Assembly: GCF_011065405.1 (NCBI RefSeq)
Contig: NZ_CP047056.1
Span: 186,001 to 250,000 of the forward strand
DNA length: 64,000 nucleotides
Reading direction: 5' to 3'
DNA from: Succinivibrio dextrinosolvens
GTDB taxonomy: Bacteria > Pseudomonadota > Gammaproteobacteria > Enterobacterales > Succinivibrionaceae
The notes beneath the pieces are model-generated. The model had not been told where the DNA came from, did not search any database, and saw only the letters and a program-made list of their open reading frames with translations. The translations under genes were made by a program, and so were the position numbers. Positions within the stretch are counted from its first letter, which is position 1; the number at the start of each line of letters is the position of its first letter. Of the stretch, positions 1 to 8,324 are shown piece after piece.

Positions 1-1358
1 TCAGATACGCAGACAAAGATGCCTGCTTTTGAATTTGCTTCCTGAAATGCTTCATTATTGATTCTGATTAAGCCGTCTTCTTCCTGTATCAAATACTTTT
101 TTGCAAAACTCTGATTGTTTCCATCCAGTGTCATATGCTCTTTGAGCATTTTCATAACTTCAACACGACGTTTCTGAATATGCTTGGTAACAGCTCCGGC
201 CCTCTCCTGGTCGTAGAACACATGAACAAATAAATCCTTTTTAAGCTTTTTTCCTTTGTTCTTATATTCATAGACGATTTTCTTTGTGAATATATTCTCA
301 TCAATTGCTGATTCGTATTTATCTCCACATATAAAGGCCTGAGCTGCCTCAAGCAGGACATCTTTAAATGTATCAACCTTATCTAAGGGTACGCAGATCA
401 GAAAGTGATAACCACAGGATAAAATTTCATTCAAATTGTCGTTACTGTAGTAGCCTCTGTCCATAACCGCAACAAAAGAACGAGCTCCTATGTGCAGCAG
501 ATTATCAAAGGTAAAGCTTACCGTGGAGATATCTGGGATAGAACCATTGAATCTGCTGTAGTAAAGTGGTCTGCCAGTCTTTTGGTCTGTCAGCAGAACA
601 ATGTTGATTTGAGGAATGTTCTCTTCCTGTTTATTGTGACCGAACTTTGCATCAAGATACTTTGAGTAGGTACTGATAGAAGTAGAGTCTAAAGCCCAGA
701 ACCTGCGTCTTGAAGTGCCGTTGGCTTGGTAGAGAGACTCAAAATAATGTGAAAAAAAGTTGAGTTCATCCGCTTCGGTAACACTTTGGAATAGGCGGGT
801 GATTGCTGCTGGCGTTAAAGGTACCTGATATGGTAGCTTGTGCTCTTTTGCATAAAGGGCATAACGGTTGCTCTTAAAGTCACATTCATCAAGACAGTAA
901 TATGCAAGAGAAAGTAACTGTTTATAGGTGTCAGGAAATACACTCTTAAGAGATTCGAGCAGAGTATCTTTTTCAATAAGCTTTGTGAAGAGAAGATAGG
1001 TCCCAACAGAGATAACATCAGTTACTTCATGCTTGGAGTTCACCTTGAGACTGGTAATAATCTCACTTGAATGATCTTCCTCAATCCTTAACTCCCACTT
1101 CTTTTGTTCCTCATCGTAATATCGGACTATAGCAATATCCTTGTATTCAGGACGGGATTTTAAGAAGCTTTCCTCAAACAAAATCAGCCCAGCACCGTTG
1201 CCACTGTTGATTTTGCCAATGGTTCTGGTATTGGTCTTAATTGCATATTTCTTTTCAGGGAGCCATTTATTCTCATCAAATGATTTTACGTAGGTCACTC
1301 CCCTGCTGGATATAGTCTGGTAGTAGATATTTGGGAGTTTCTTAATTAAACTATTCAT
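1..1358 (-). CDS. DDE transposase, IS1634/IS4-like, 3' part off the window
   Basis: An uninterrupted reading frame of 452 codons runs leftward from an ATG at 1358 to the window edge. It encodes the catalytic DNA-cleaving and strand-transfer enzyme of an insertion sequence. Two acidic residues sit in typical DDE contexts: D224 in WALDSTSIS and D300 in AVMDRGYYS. The third (E) is expected further along, beyond the window. Between D224 and D300 lies the family-typical stretch where the protein comments on a retained scaffold (QINIVLLTDQKTGRPLYYS). It is distinct from the transposase at 23013-25148, although both look IS1634/IS4-like. Nothing in the visible part is broken, so the element may be intact. 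The left end of the element is not in the window, so its inverted repeats cannot be confirmed. Confidence 0.85.
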   Translation of the reverse strand, partial: MNSLIKKLPNIYYQTISSRGVTYVKSFDENKWLPEKKYAIKTNTRTIGKINSGNGAGLILFEESFLKSRPEYKDIAIVRYYDEEQKKWELRIEEDHSSEIITSLKVNSKHEVTDVISVGTYLLFTKLIEKDTLLESLKSVFPDTYKQLLSLAYYCLDECDFKSNRYALYAKEHKLPYQVPLTPAAITRLFQSVTEADELNFFSHYFESLYQANGTSRRRFWALDSTSISTYSKYLDAKFGHNKQEENIPQINIVLLTDQKTGRPLYYSRFNGSIPDISTVSFTFDNLLHIGARSFVAVMDRGYYSNDNLNEILSCGYHFLICVPLDKVDTFKDVLLEAAQAFICGDKYESAIDENIFTKKIVYEYKNKGKKLKKDLFVHVFYDQERAGAVTKHIQKRRVEVMKMLKEHMTLDGNNQSFAKKYLIQEEDGLIRINNEAFQEANSKAGIFVCVS

Positions 1359-1371
1359 TTTTGATAATCCT

Positions 1372-1399
1372 AACTAGTACACCTTAAAGTGTACTAGTT
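1372..1399. repeat. Perfect inverted repeat (11-bp arms) upstream of transposase
   Basis: The 11-mer AACTAGTACAC (1372-1382) is followed by a 6-nt spacer and its exact reverse complement GTGTACTAGTT (1389-1399). The same reverse-complement 11-mer occurs again at 1475-1485. The pair lies 13 bp in front of the transposase start codon. It could be a transposase or regulator binding site, a fold-back in the transposase mRNA, or part of the element's end. The true IS end is probably near the third copy (around 1485-1491), which is inference. Confidence 0.6.
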
Positions 1400-1531
1400 T
1401 AAAAGAAAAAGTCAAGATTTTTATGCTGATCTTTCAATTAATTAAGAAGAAAAATTAGAAAAATTTAAGGACGTGTGTACTAGTTTGTAAACTTTCGGTT
1501 TAATCGGATAGTGCATTTAGTTAAAAATAAA

Positions 1532-1547
1532 TGTGATCTATGTCATT
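1532..1547. promoter_or_regulatory. CRP-like site upstream of malS
   Basis: TGTGA-N6-TCATT, one base from the CRP half-site pair TGTGA-N6-TCACA, lies about 97 bp in front of the malS start. CRP control of a maltodextrin enzyme would be expected from enterobacterial maltose genes. A TATAAT hexamer is at 1625-1630, but it is too close to the ATG to be a sure promoter. Confidence 0.4.
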
Positions 1548-1643
1548 GTATTCTGTGTTTGATCTAGAGATTTTTAAGTAAAATATATAAATTATTTCTA
1601 ATAATTTGATAAAACTGTGCTTTATATAATATTTTGAATTAGT

Positions 1644-3488
1644 ATGAAATTAAAAACTGCTGCTTTAGTTCTGGCGGTATCTGTAGCCGCAGGTAGTCTT
1701 GCCTATAAATCAACTGTTCTTTCAGAGAACTCTTTTGAAGGCTCAGATCTTCCGTTTGAATGGCATAACGCCAATGTCTATTTTGTAATCACTGATCGTT
1801 TTGCCAACGGCAATAGAAACAATGATAACAGTTACGGCAGACCATATAAGGATGATTCTGGCTATAGCGCTGGTACCTTTCATGGAGGAGATTTTACCGG
1901 TCTGACTTCAAAGCTTGACTACATCCGTTCTTTGGGAGTGAATGCAATCTGGGTAAGTTCTCCTGTTGAACAGATCCATGGCTGGGTTGGCGGTGGACCT
2001 ATGGGTGTTTATCAATACTATGCATATCATGGTTATTGGCCTCTTGATTTTACTTCTATAGATGCAAATCTGGGAACTGTTGAAGATTTCAGAACTTTTG
2101 TAACAGAGGCTCATAAACGAGGAATCAGAGTTCTGATAGATGTGGTTATGAATCACAGCGGTTATGCCACTTTAAAAGACATGTGCGATTTTAAATTTGG
2201 TAGAACTGTTGGTAATGTTGATCCCTGCTCGAAATTTATTCCGGATGTCGAGGCAGGGCAGTCTTATCATAACAAGCCGATTGATGCCTCAGAGGATGAA
2301 AGCTGGAATCGCTGGTGGGGAAAAGACTGGATCCGTTTTGACGGTTATGGTCAGACCTGTGGTGCAGAGGATTCTATTGATGGCTGTCTGGCTTATCTGC
2401 CTGATTTTAAGAATTCTGATCCTAATGCTAATGAAGTATCTATTCCCGTATTCCTCCAGGAGAAATGGGAGCACAAAGATAAGCTTCACGATATTCCGGC
2501 TGCTATACCATATCGTAAAGGTCAGATGAGTGTTGCTCAGTTTGAAGCTCACTGGCTGGCCTCATGGATTGAAGAATTCGGTATTGACGGTTTCAGATGT
2601 GATACCGTAAAGTATGTTCCACAAAAGACATGGAAGCTTCTGAAAGAATTATCAGAAAATGCTCTTAATAAATGGAGAATTGCCAATAAAGGTAAAGATC
2701 CTGCTGCAAACTGGACAGATCCTTTCTATATGACCGGCGAAGTCTGGGGCTTTACCAACGATCCTGAGGATAGGCTTGGATATGCATCAAATGGTGGCTT
2801 TGATTCTCTGATTGACTTCTATTTCAATCCAGATGGAGTAAACCTGAATACCTGTATTATCCCTGATCCTGATGAGTGGAAACGCTATGCTCAGATGTAC
2901 GGTAGAGAGGATTCAAAGGTAAAACTCGGCAACCTCACCTATATATCATCTCATGACACCTCCCTATGTCGAAAGAAAGATATGGAGAAGGCAGCTGTGA
3001 TGTTCACCTTAATGCCAGGTGCAATCCAGATGTTCTACGGTGACGAAACCGCTCGAGAGAATGATAAGGGCGGTGGTATTGATTTAGAGCAGGGCATGCG
3101 TTCAGACATGAATTTCCCTGCAGATATAATCAATGCTGACAAATGGTCTGCCAATGTTGGCAGATTAAGCTCTGAATATTCCTCCAACAAGGTTTTATCT
3201 GTCTGGCAAAAAGTCGGACAGTTCAGACTGAGAAATCCAGCTGTTGGTGCCGGTGCTCAGTATAGTCTTGGAGAAAATTCCTTCTGCCGAATCTATCAGG
3301 ATAAGGCTAAAGGCATTGATAATAGAGTGGTAATACATTTAGGCGAATCAGATAAGATTAATGTATCTAAGTGCTTCGCCAATGGAACCGTTCTTCAGGA
3401 TGGCTATACAGGAAAAGAGTACAGAGTAATAAACGGTTCTGTTGAAATTAAATCAGAAAAGCTGGCTCTTTTGGAGATTAAACGCTAG
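1644..3488 (+). CDS. malS: Periplasmic alpha-amylase, MalS type (GH13)
   Basis: Exported alpha-amylase that cuts maltodextrins or starch in the periplasm. The 614-residue product starts with a Sec signal peptide (basic MKLK, hydrophobic core to about residue 20, no lipobox Cys). The GH13 barrel follows, with motifs matching E. coli MalS: YFVITDRFANG, EQIHGWVGGG and DVVMNHSGYATL. The catalytic triad is visible as D320 (GFRCDTVK), E366 (TGEVWG) and D438 (SSHDT). E. coli MalS has about 676 residues; this one is shorter and begins the catalytic domain soon after the signal peptide, so the N-terminal extra domain is reduced or absent. Paired Cys residues fit an oxidised periplasmic enzyme. No clear Shine-Dalgarno precedes the ATG. 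It probably feeds maltodextrins to the cytoplasmic GH13 enzymes at 32.4 and 58.1 kb. Confidence 0.9.
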   Translation: MKLKTAALVLAVSVAAGSLAYKSTVLSENSFEGSDLPFEWHNANVYFVITDRFANGNRNNDNSYGRPYKDDSGYSAGTFHGGDFTGLTSKLDYIRSLGVNAIWVSSPVEQIHGWVGGGPMGVYQYYAYHGYWPLDFTSIDANLGTVEDFRTFVTEAHKRGIRVLIDVVMNHSGYATLKDMCDFKFGRTVGNVDPCSKFIPDVEAGQSYHNKPIDASEDESWNRWWGKDWIRFDGYGQTCGAEDSIDGCLAYLPDFKNSDPNANEVSIPVFLQEKWEHKDKLHDIPAAIPYRKGQMSVAQFEAHWLASWIEEFGIDGFRCDTVKYVPQKTWKLLKELSENALNKWRIANKGKDPAANWTDPFYMTGEVWGFTNDPEDRLGYASNGGFDSLIDFYFNPDGVNLNTCIIPDPDEWKRYAQMYGREDSKVKLGNLTYISSHDTSLCRKKDMEKAAVMFTLMPGAIQMFYGDETARENDKGGGIDLEQGMRSDMNFPADIINADKWSANVGRLSSEYSSNKVLSVWQKVGQFRLRNPAVGAGAQYSLGENSFCRIYQDKAKGIDNRVVIHLGESDKINVSKCFANGTVLQDGYTGKEYRVINGSVEIKSEKLALLEIKR

Positions 3489-3506
3489 TTACGGCATATA
3501 ATCTGA

Positions 3507-3839
3507 TTAAATACATTTAACTGGTTTTGGCAGACCTGCGTATTTGGCGGCACTTTTAGCTGCTCCATCAGGAAACAGGACTGCCAGTTTAATTGAAGAT
3601 GCCAGATCCTCATGACCTGAGGTTTTTAGATACTTAATCAGAATCCTTATAGCAGGGGTAGTGGCATATTCCTCATAGTAGTCTTTTACTGCTTTAATTA
3701 TTAAGATGTGCTCCTGAGTCAACTCAAGACTGTCCTGATTAGCCATGTAATTCATCAGCTCCTCAGACCAGTCTTCTCTGTTTTTTAAATAACCTTCAGA
3801 ATCAGTTAAAATTTCTCTTCCATTAAAGTTAAAACTCAT
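3507..3839 (-). CDS. tusE: Sulfurtransferase TusE (DsrC family)
   Basis: Last carrier of the Tus sulfur relay that passes sulfur to MnmA for 2-thiouridine in the wobble position of tRNA. The protein has 110 residues, the usual TusE length, with the conserved penultimate Cys (KPVKCI, C109) that carries the persulfide. The DsrC core is visible in WSEELMNYMA and the helical segment after LTQEHILIIKAVKDYY. Its start codon is only 23 bp from the tRNA-Ser gene on the other strand, so the two are divergently transcribed with overlapping promoters. It converges with malS (18 bp between stops). Confidence 0.9.
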   Translation of the reverse strand: MSFNFNGREILTDSEGYLKNREDWSEELMNYMANQDSLELTQEHILIIKAVKDYYEEYATTPAIRILIKYLKTSGHEDLASSIKLAVLFPDGAAKSAAKYAGLPKPVKCI

Positions 3840-3840
3840 A

Positions 3841-3846
3841 TATAAT
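3841..3846 (+). promoter_or_regulatory. Candidate -10 box for tRNA-Ser
   Basis: A perfect TATAAT is located 17 bp before the first tRNA base. The matching -35 region would fall at about 3818-3823, inside the first codons of the divergent tusE, and is a poor TTCCAT there. Confidence 0.4.
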
Positions 3847-3862
3847 GTTCCTCGTTTTCAGC

Positions 3863-3952
3863 GGATGGATGGCAGAGCGGTTGAATGCAACGGTCTTGAA
3901 AACCGTCGAGGGTTTACGCCCTCCGTGAGTTCGAATCTCACTCCATCCGCCA
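3863..3952 (+). tRNA. serT: tRNA-Ser (anticodon TGA)
   Basis: A 90-nt class II tRNA. The acceptor stem GGATGGA pairs exactly with TCCATCC (3942-3948), followed by discriminator G and an encoded CCA (3950-3952). The anticodon stem ACGGT/ACCGT holds the loop CTTGAAA, giving anticodon TGA, which reads UCN codons. The long variable arm (GAGGG...CCCTC) is typical of tRNA-Ser. The T arm GTGAG/CTCAC carries TTCGAAT. It is a single gene with no neighbouring tRNA. Confidence 0.97.
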
Positions 3953-4351
3953 CTTCAAAGATTATCTCTTCTTCTTAAAAAATCCTGTTCATTCTAGCAA
4001 AATACAAATCAAATTTTAAAACAGAACAATCATCTAATTTAATTTTGTCGATTTTTTTTTAACAAAATCAGTTAGTTGTAAAAATAAATATACAATATTT
4101 GTATCTTTTTGGCGTATATTAAAAAATGTGCGTAAAGTGTGCTAATAATATATTACGTAAATAATACCTTGTAATATAAGAGGATTTATTAAACTGCAAT
4201 GTTAGTTATCGCAATTTGCTCTTCAACAATATATGCAGAGTTCTCTTGATAATTTATTTTACAAAAAGCATTTACAAGGTAATTTTTTAATATATAATGT
4301 TTCCAAAAGATGTGATTTTGATCACTATATTATTTACCTTATGATCGCTAT
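3953..4351. other. AT-rich intergenic region with long-range inverted repeat
   Basis: No credible gene. TACCTTGTAA at 4165-4174 is exactly complementary to TTACAAGGTA at 4272-4281, enclosing 97 nt. This could be a leader structure for the gene at 4352 or a very small inverted-repeat element. No target duplication flanks it. A CRP-like site follows at 4311. Confidence 0.5.
4311..4326. promoter_or_regulatory. CRP-like site before secreted Cys-rich protein
   Basis: TGTGA-N6-TCACT, a near-consensus CRP operator, ends 26 bp before the ATG at 4352. At this spacing it would overlap or lie downstream of a promoter, so repression is as likely as activation. Confidence 0.45.
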
Positions 4352-4981
4352 ATGAAATTAGTAAAAGTTATAATTTTCTGTTTTTGTGTTATTTTTGTTA
4401 GTACTCCGCTTGTGTTTGCTATCTGCAACGGCACTAATGTTGTTAAGACTGAAACTGCCAACTTCAGCTCTGGCAGTAGTGAAAACTCTGAGGAGGAGCT
4501 TGCAAAATGCATTTCAGAACGTGACAGACTTCTTGAACACAGAGACTACAAGAAAGCTTTTTCATATCTGCGAACTCTGTGTGAAAAATATAAAGATTCA
4601 GAATCATGTAATCTGACATATTCAACTTATTTTGCTATGCAGGATGATTCTGTAAATATATCTCCAAGTGTTCAGAATGTTACCCTGTATGAAGTCTTAT
4701 ACTATCTTGACTTAGGTTGTAAGCTGAATAACTATGATTCATGCTTGAAAGCAGCTCGTCTTTATGAATATGGCTCAAAGCCAGGTGCATCACAAATGAA
4801 AGGTTACAGTATTAGTTATGATGCACATGAGGCTAAAAAATACTACAAGCGTGTATGTGAGTCAGTTTCAGACAGTGCTATGGAGGCATGTTCACGTGTT
4901 GTTGAGCTATCTCGTCAGAGCAACAGTAATGTTCCTTTAGCAGACTCTTTTGTAGATAATCTGGTAAAGAAATTAAACTAA
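4352..4981 (+). CDS. Secreted Cys-rich Sel1/Hcp-like repeat protein
   Basis: A 209-residue protein with a clear Sec signal peptide: basic MKLVK, a strongly hydrophobic core and a likely cut after VFA near residue 23. The mature part is helical with regularly spaced Cys pairs (LGCKLNNYDSC, YYKRVCES...MEACSRV), a pattern seen in Sel1-like or Hcp-type repeat proteins, where each helical hairpin carries a disulfide. It is therefore probably periplasmic and a binding or scaffold protein; no enzyme motif is visible and I do not know its ligand. It is a single-gene unit with a CRP-like site in front and a strong terminator behind. The Sel1/Hcp assignment rests on the pattern only. Confidence 0.6.
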   Translation: MKLVKVIIFCFCVIFVSTPLVFAICNGTNVVKTETANFSSGSSENSEEELAKCISERDRLLEHRDYKKAFSYLRTLCEKYKDSESCNLTYSTYFAMQDDSVNISPSVQNVTLYEVLYYLDLGCKLNNYDSCLKAARLYEYGSKPGASQMKGYSISYDAHEAKKYYKRVCESVSDSAMEACSRVVELSRQSNSNVPLADSFVDNLVKKLN

Positions 4982-5037
4982 TCCTTATGTCCTACTACCT
5001 ATTTAGGTATCTAATTTTGTTCTTGTTTTTCTCGTAT

Positions 5038-5075
5038 AGAGCAGTTATCTGTGTGATAATTGCTCTATTTTTTTT
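5038..5075 (+). terminator. Rho-independent terminator after 4352-4981
   Basis: A 12-bp stem AGAGCAGTTATC (5038-5049) and GATAATTGCTCT (5055-5066) with a TGTGT loop and one wobble pair, followed by an eight-T run. Confidence 0.85.
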
Positions 5076-5246
5076 GAATCGTGTGTGATCAAACAGGTAT
5101 TTTTAAGATCAATTTTTTCAAAAAATCTGTTTTAGAACTTATAGTTATAGTGTCTTAATGTTTTGCTCAGTTTTAGGGCAAAATTGTTCGATTTCGGAAC
5201 GTTGTTCTGATTATTTTTATAAAAAACAGACAATAAGGAAAATACA

Positions 5247-6656
5247 ATGACTAGAAAAGAACATGATTTTATTGGTGAACTCGAACTGCCTGATGATATC
5301 TATTATGGTGTTCAGACATACAGAGCTTTAAATAATTTCAAGATGACAGGTCATCGCTTTAAGGATTATCCTTTATTTGTAAAGGCTTTTGCTCAGGTAA
5401 AAAAAGCTGCAGCAAAGGCTAATGCAGAAGTCGGTGTTCTGGATAAAGATAAGGCAAAAGCTCTATGCGGCGCTGCAGATAAGGTTATTAAAGGCCAATT
5501 CGCAGATCAGTTTGTTGTTGACATGATTCAGGGCGGTGCTGGTACCTCAACCAATATGAATATGAATGAGGTTCTAGTTAACGTTGCTCTTGAAGGCATG
5601 AAACACAAAAAAGGTGAATATCAGTACCTACATCCAAACGATCACGCAAATCTTGGACAGAGTACCAATGATACCTATCCAAGCTCAATCAAGGTAGCAT
5701 CAGTATACTACCTGACCGACCTTAAGAAAGCTCTTGAAGATCTGAAAGATGCTTTAAAGAAGAGAGCCAAGGAATTCAAAGAAATTATCAAGATGGGCCG
5801 TACGGAACTTGAAGACGCTGTACCAACCACTTTAGGCAATACCTTCAATGCCTTTGCATCCTTCATTGACTCAGATATCGATCATGTTGAAAAAGCCTGC
5901 AAGCTAATGACTGTGCTGAACCTTGGTGCTACTGCTATCGGTACCGGTATCAACTGTCATCCAGACTACAGCAAGGCAGTAATCAAACACCTTTCCGAAA
6001 TCACCGGTGTTAAATTCTCTAATGCAAAAGATCTTATCGCTGCAACACAGGATACAGCAGACTATGTAACTGTTAGTGCAACTCTGAGAACTCTGGCAGT
6101 TCATCTGTGCAAGATTGCAAATGACCTCAGACTTATGAATTCAGGTCCACGCTGTGGTTTAGGTGAGATTGATCTTCCTAAGATGCAGCCAGGTAGTTCC
6201 ATCATGCCAGGCAAAGTTAATCCTGTAATTCCTGAGGTAACTTTAGAAGCCTGCTATCAGGTAATGGGTAACGATCTGACCATTACTCTATGTGCCGAGA
6301 GAGGTGAATTTGAACTTAATGCTGTTGAACCAGGTATTGCTTATGCGCTGTTCAATTCATTAAATCTGATTACCAATGCTGTAATTACCATCAACAAGTA
6401 TGCAGTTGCCGGACTCAAGCCTCGTGCTGAGGACTGCCTGAAGTCAGTTCTGAACTCTGTTGGTATTGTTACCGCATTCAATCCTTACCTGGGTTATGAA
6501 AAATCAGCTTCTATCGCAAAGGAGGCTCTACAGACCGGAAAAGCTGTTGGTGACATCTGTCTTGAAAGAGGCTATATGTCAAAAGACCAGATTGACAAGC
6601 TCTTAGAGCCTAAGAACATGCTCAATCCTCATATGACTCAGAAAAGAGAAGGCTAG
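5247..6656 (+). CDS. aspA: Aspartate ammonia-lyase
   Basis: Converts L-aspartate to fumarate and ammonia, supplying the electron acceptor for fumarate respiration or succinate formation. At 469 residues it has the family's normal length. The fumarase/aspartase signature GSSIMPGKVNP lies at 316-326, with the catalytic Ser at 318 on the flexible loop. The substrate-binding stretches GAGTSTNMNMNEV and GQSTNDTYPSS are intact. The aspartase/class II fumarase superfamily is shared, but pairing with the Dcu carrier 40 bp downstream favours aspartase, as in E. coli aspA-dcuA. SD AAGGA precedes the ATG. A class I fumarase at 30.8 kb covers fumarase activity. Confidence 0.93.
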   Translation: MTRKEHDFIGELELPDDIYYGVQTYRALNNFKMTGHRFKDYPLFVKAFAQVKKAAAKANAEVGVLDKDKAKALCGAADKVIKGQFADQFVVDMIQGGAGTSTNMNMNEVLVNVALEGMKHKKGEYQYLHPNDHANLGQSTNDTYPSSIKVASVYYLTDLKKALEDLKDALKKRAKEFKEIIKMGRTELEDAVPTTLGNTFNAFASFIDSDIDHVEKACKLMTVLNLGATAIGTGINCHPDYSKAVIKHLSEITGVKFSNAKDLIAATQDTADYVTVSATLRTLAVHLCKIANDLRLMNSGPRCGLGEIDLPKMQPGSSIMPGKVNPVIPEVTLEACYQVMGNDLTITLCAERGEFELNAVEPGIAYALFNSLNLITNAVITINKYAVAGLKPRAEDCLKSVLNSVGIVTAFNPYLGYEKSASIAKEALQTGKAVGDICLERGYMSKDQIDKLLEPKNMLNPHMTQKREG

Positions 6657-6696
6657 TACTTAGCTTTTAGGTTTAATTTCTTAAGAGATTGATACT

Positions 6697-8163
6697 ATGA
6701 TATTTGCAGAGATTATTGTTCTTTTAGGCGCCATCTATCTAGGTGTGCGCCTAGGTGGCATAGCCATCGGTTATGCCGGTGGTTTAGGCGTTGTGGCACT
6801 GACGCTTCTCGGACTTAAGGCAGGTAATATTCCCTGGGATGTTATTCTGATTATTATGTCTGTTATTGCAGCTATTACTGCAATGCAGGAAGCCGGTGGT
6901 CTTGACTATCTGGTTAAGCTGGCATCAAACGTTTTACGTCGCCATCCAAAACACATCAATTTCCTGGCTCCAACCGTAACCTGGCTGCTGACTGTGTTTG
7001 CAGGAACTGGTCATACCGCATTCTCAATGATCCCAGTTATTACAGAAGTTGCAAAGGGTGAGAATATTCGTCCTTGTGTTCCTCTGTCAATTGCTGTGGT
7101 TGCATCTCAGATTGCTATTACCGCATCTCCTGTTTCTGCAGCTGTTGTCTTCATGGCAAGTGATCTGGCTTTAGGCGGTTTAGGTATTGATTACCCAACA
7201 CTGCTGTTAATCTGGATCCCAACCACATATCTTGGCTGTATGATAACTGCATTCATCATGAATATCTTCTGTAAGATGGACCTAAGCAAAGATCCTGAGT
7301 ACATAAGACGTCTTGAGGCAGGTGAAGTTTCTAAGACTGTAAAGCACGAGGAAATGCAGTTAAAGCCACATGCCAAGCGTTCTGTTCTGATTTTCTTAAT
7401 CGGTGTGCTTGCAGTTGTATTCTATGCTTCAGCTATCAGTAACAACGTTGGTCTGATTAAACCAAGTGTTGTCACCGGCTATGAGACTGTCTATGAGAAC
7501 GAGAAACCAGAGCTCTTTGCTCAGTTGCGTGACCAGCAGAAGCTTGAGGTTATTGAGACTCTGGACAAGGGTGCATATGTCAACAAGCCAATCAAGGTTC
7601 TGGCATTAACCCGTGATAATGCAATTATCAGCTTCATGATGATGATCGCAACCTTCATTGTTATTCTATGTAAGGTTGATGTGGGTAAATTAAGCTCAAC
7701 TTCAACATTCAGGAGTGGTATGACCGCCTGTGTCTGCGTTCTTGGTGTTGCATGGCTCGGAGATACCTTTGTATCAAATCATACAGCAGAAATTAAGAAT
7801 ATTGCTGTGGATTTCGTAAAGAGCTACCCTCCTGTATTGGCTGTAGCTTTATTCCTGGCAAGTATGCTCCTGTACTCACAGGCAGCAACAGCTAAGGCAC
7901 TGATTCCAACAGTTATTGCAGCTTTGGGGATGACTGCAGCTAATAATGGTGATGCATATATTCTTGTAGCCAGCTTCGCAGCTGTGTCAGCTCTGTTTGT
8001 GCTGCCAACCTATCCAACTCTGTTAGGTGCAGTTCAGATGGATGATACCGGTTCAACTCAGATTGGCAAGTATGTATTCAATCATCCATTTTTCATTCCT
8101 GGTATTCTGGCAATTGCTATTACCGTTGCCCTTGGGTTCGTATTTGCACCTATGATGCTATAA
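6697..8163 (+). CDS. Anaerobic C4-dicarboxylate carrier, DcuA/DcuB family
   Basis: Inner-membrane antiporter exchanging fumarate, malate or aspartate for succinate in anaerobic growth. Family hallmarks are seen: the N-terminal helix starting MIFAEIIVLLGAIYLGVRLGG, the conserved AGTGHTAFS and SQIAITASPVSAA segments, and ILLYSQAATAKA near residue 395. It has 488 residues against about 433-446 in E. coli DcuA/DcuB. The surplus is a hydrophilic insert around residues 255-305 (ETVYENEKPELF, IETLDKGAYVNK) between membrane segments. It lies 40 bp behind aspA with only a weak SD, and is cotranscribed with it. DcuA versus DcuB cannot be settled by eye, so no symbol is given. Confidence 0.9.
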   Translation: MIFAEIIVLLGAIYLGVRLGGIAIGYAGGLGVVALTLLGLKAGNIPWDVILIIMSVIAAITAMQEAGGLDYLVKLASNVLRRHPKHINFLAPTVTWLLTVFAGTGHTAFSMIPVITEVAKGENIRPCVPLSIAVVASQIAITASPVSAAVVFMASDLALGGLGIDYPTLLLIWIPTTYLGCMITAFIMNIFCKMDLSKDPEYIRRLEAGEVSKTVKHEEMQLKPHAKRSVLIFLIGVLAVVFYASAISNNVGLIKPSVVTGYETVYENEKPELFAQLRDQQKLEVIETLDKGAYVNKPIKVLALTRDNAIISFMMMIATFIVILCKVDVGKLSSTSTFRSGMTACVCVLGVAWLGDTFVSNHTAEIKNIAVDFVKSYPPVLAVALFLASMLLYSQAATAKALIPTVIAALGMTAANNGDAYILVASFAAVSALFVLPTYPTLLGAVQMDDTGSTQIGKYVFNHPFFIPGILAIAITVALGFVFAPMML

Positions 8164-8182
8164 TTTTTACTCAATGATAGCC

Positions 8183-8217
8183 AAAAGGGGAATCTGCTTC
8201 AGGTTTCCCTTTTTTTT
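8183..8217 (+). terminator. Terminator of aspA-dcu operon
   Basis: Hairpin AAAAGGGGAA / TTTCCCTTTT (one wobble) with an 11-nt loop, running into a T-rich tract 20 bp after the dcu stop codon. Confidence 0.8.
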
Positions 8218-8324
8218 GGTAATAGCAGCATTTATGCACAAAATTTATGCAAATTTTTTTTTAGTTGAAGACATTGAAAAATAGCGTTTAAATGAAACAA
8301 TACAAATTTACATAAGGCGTAAAA

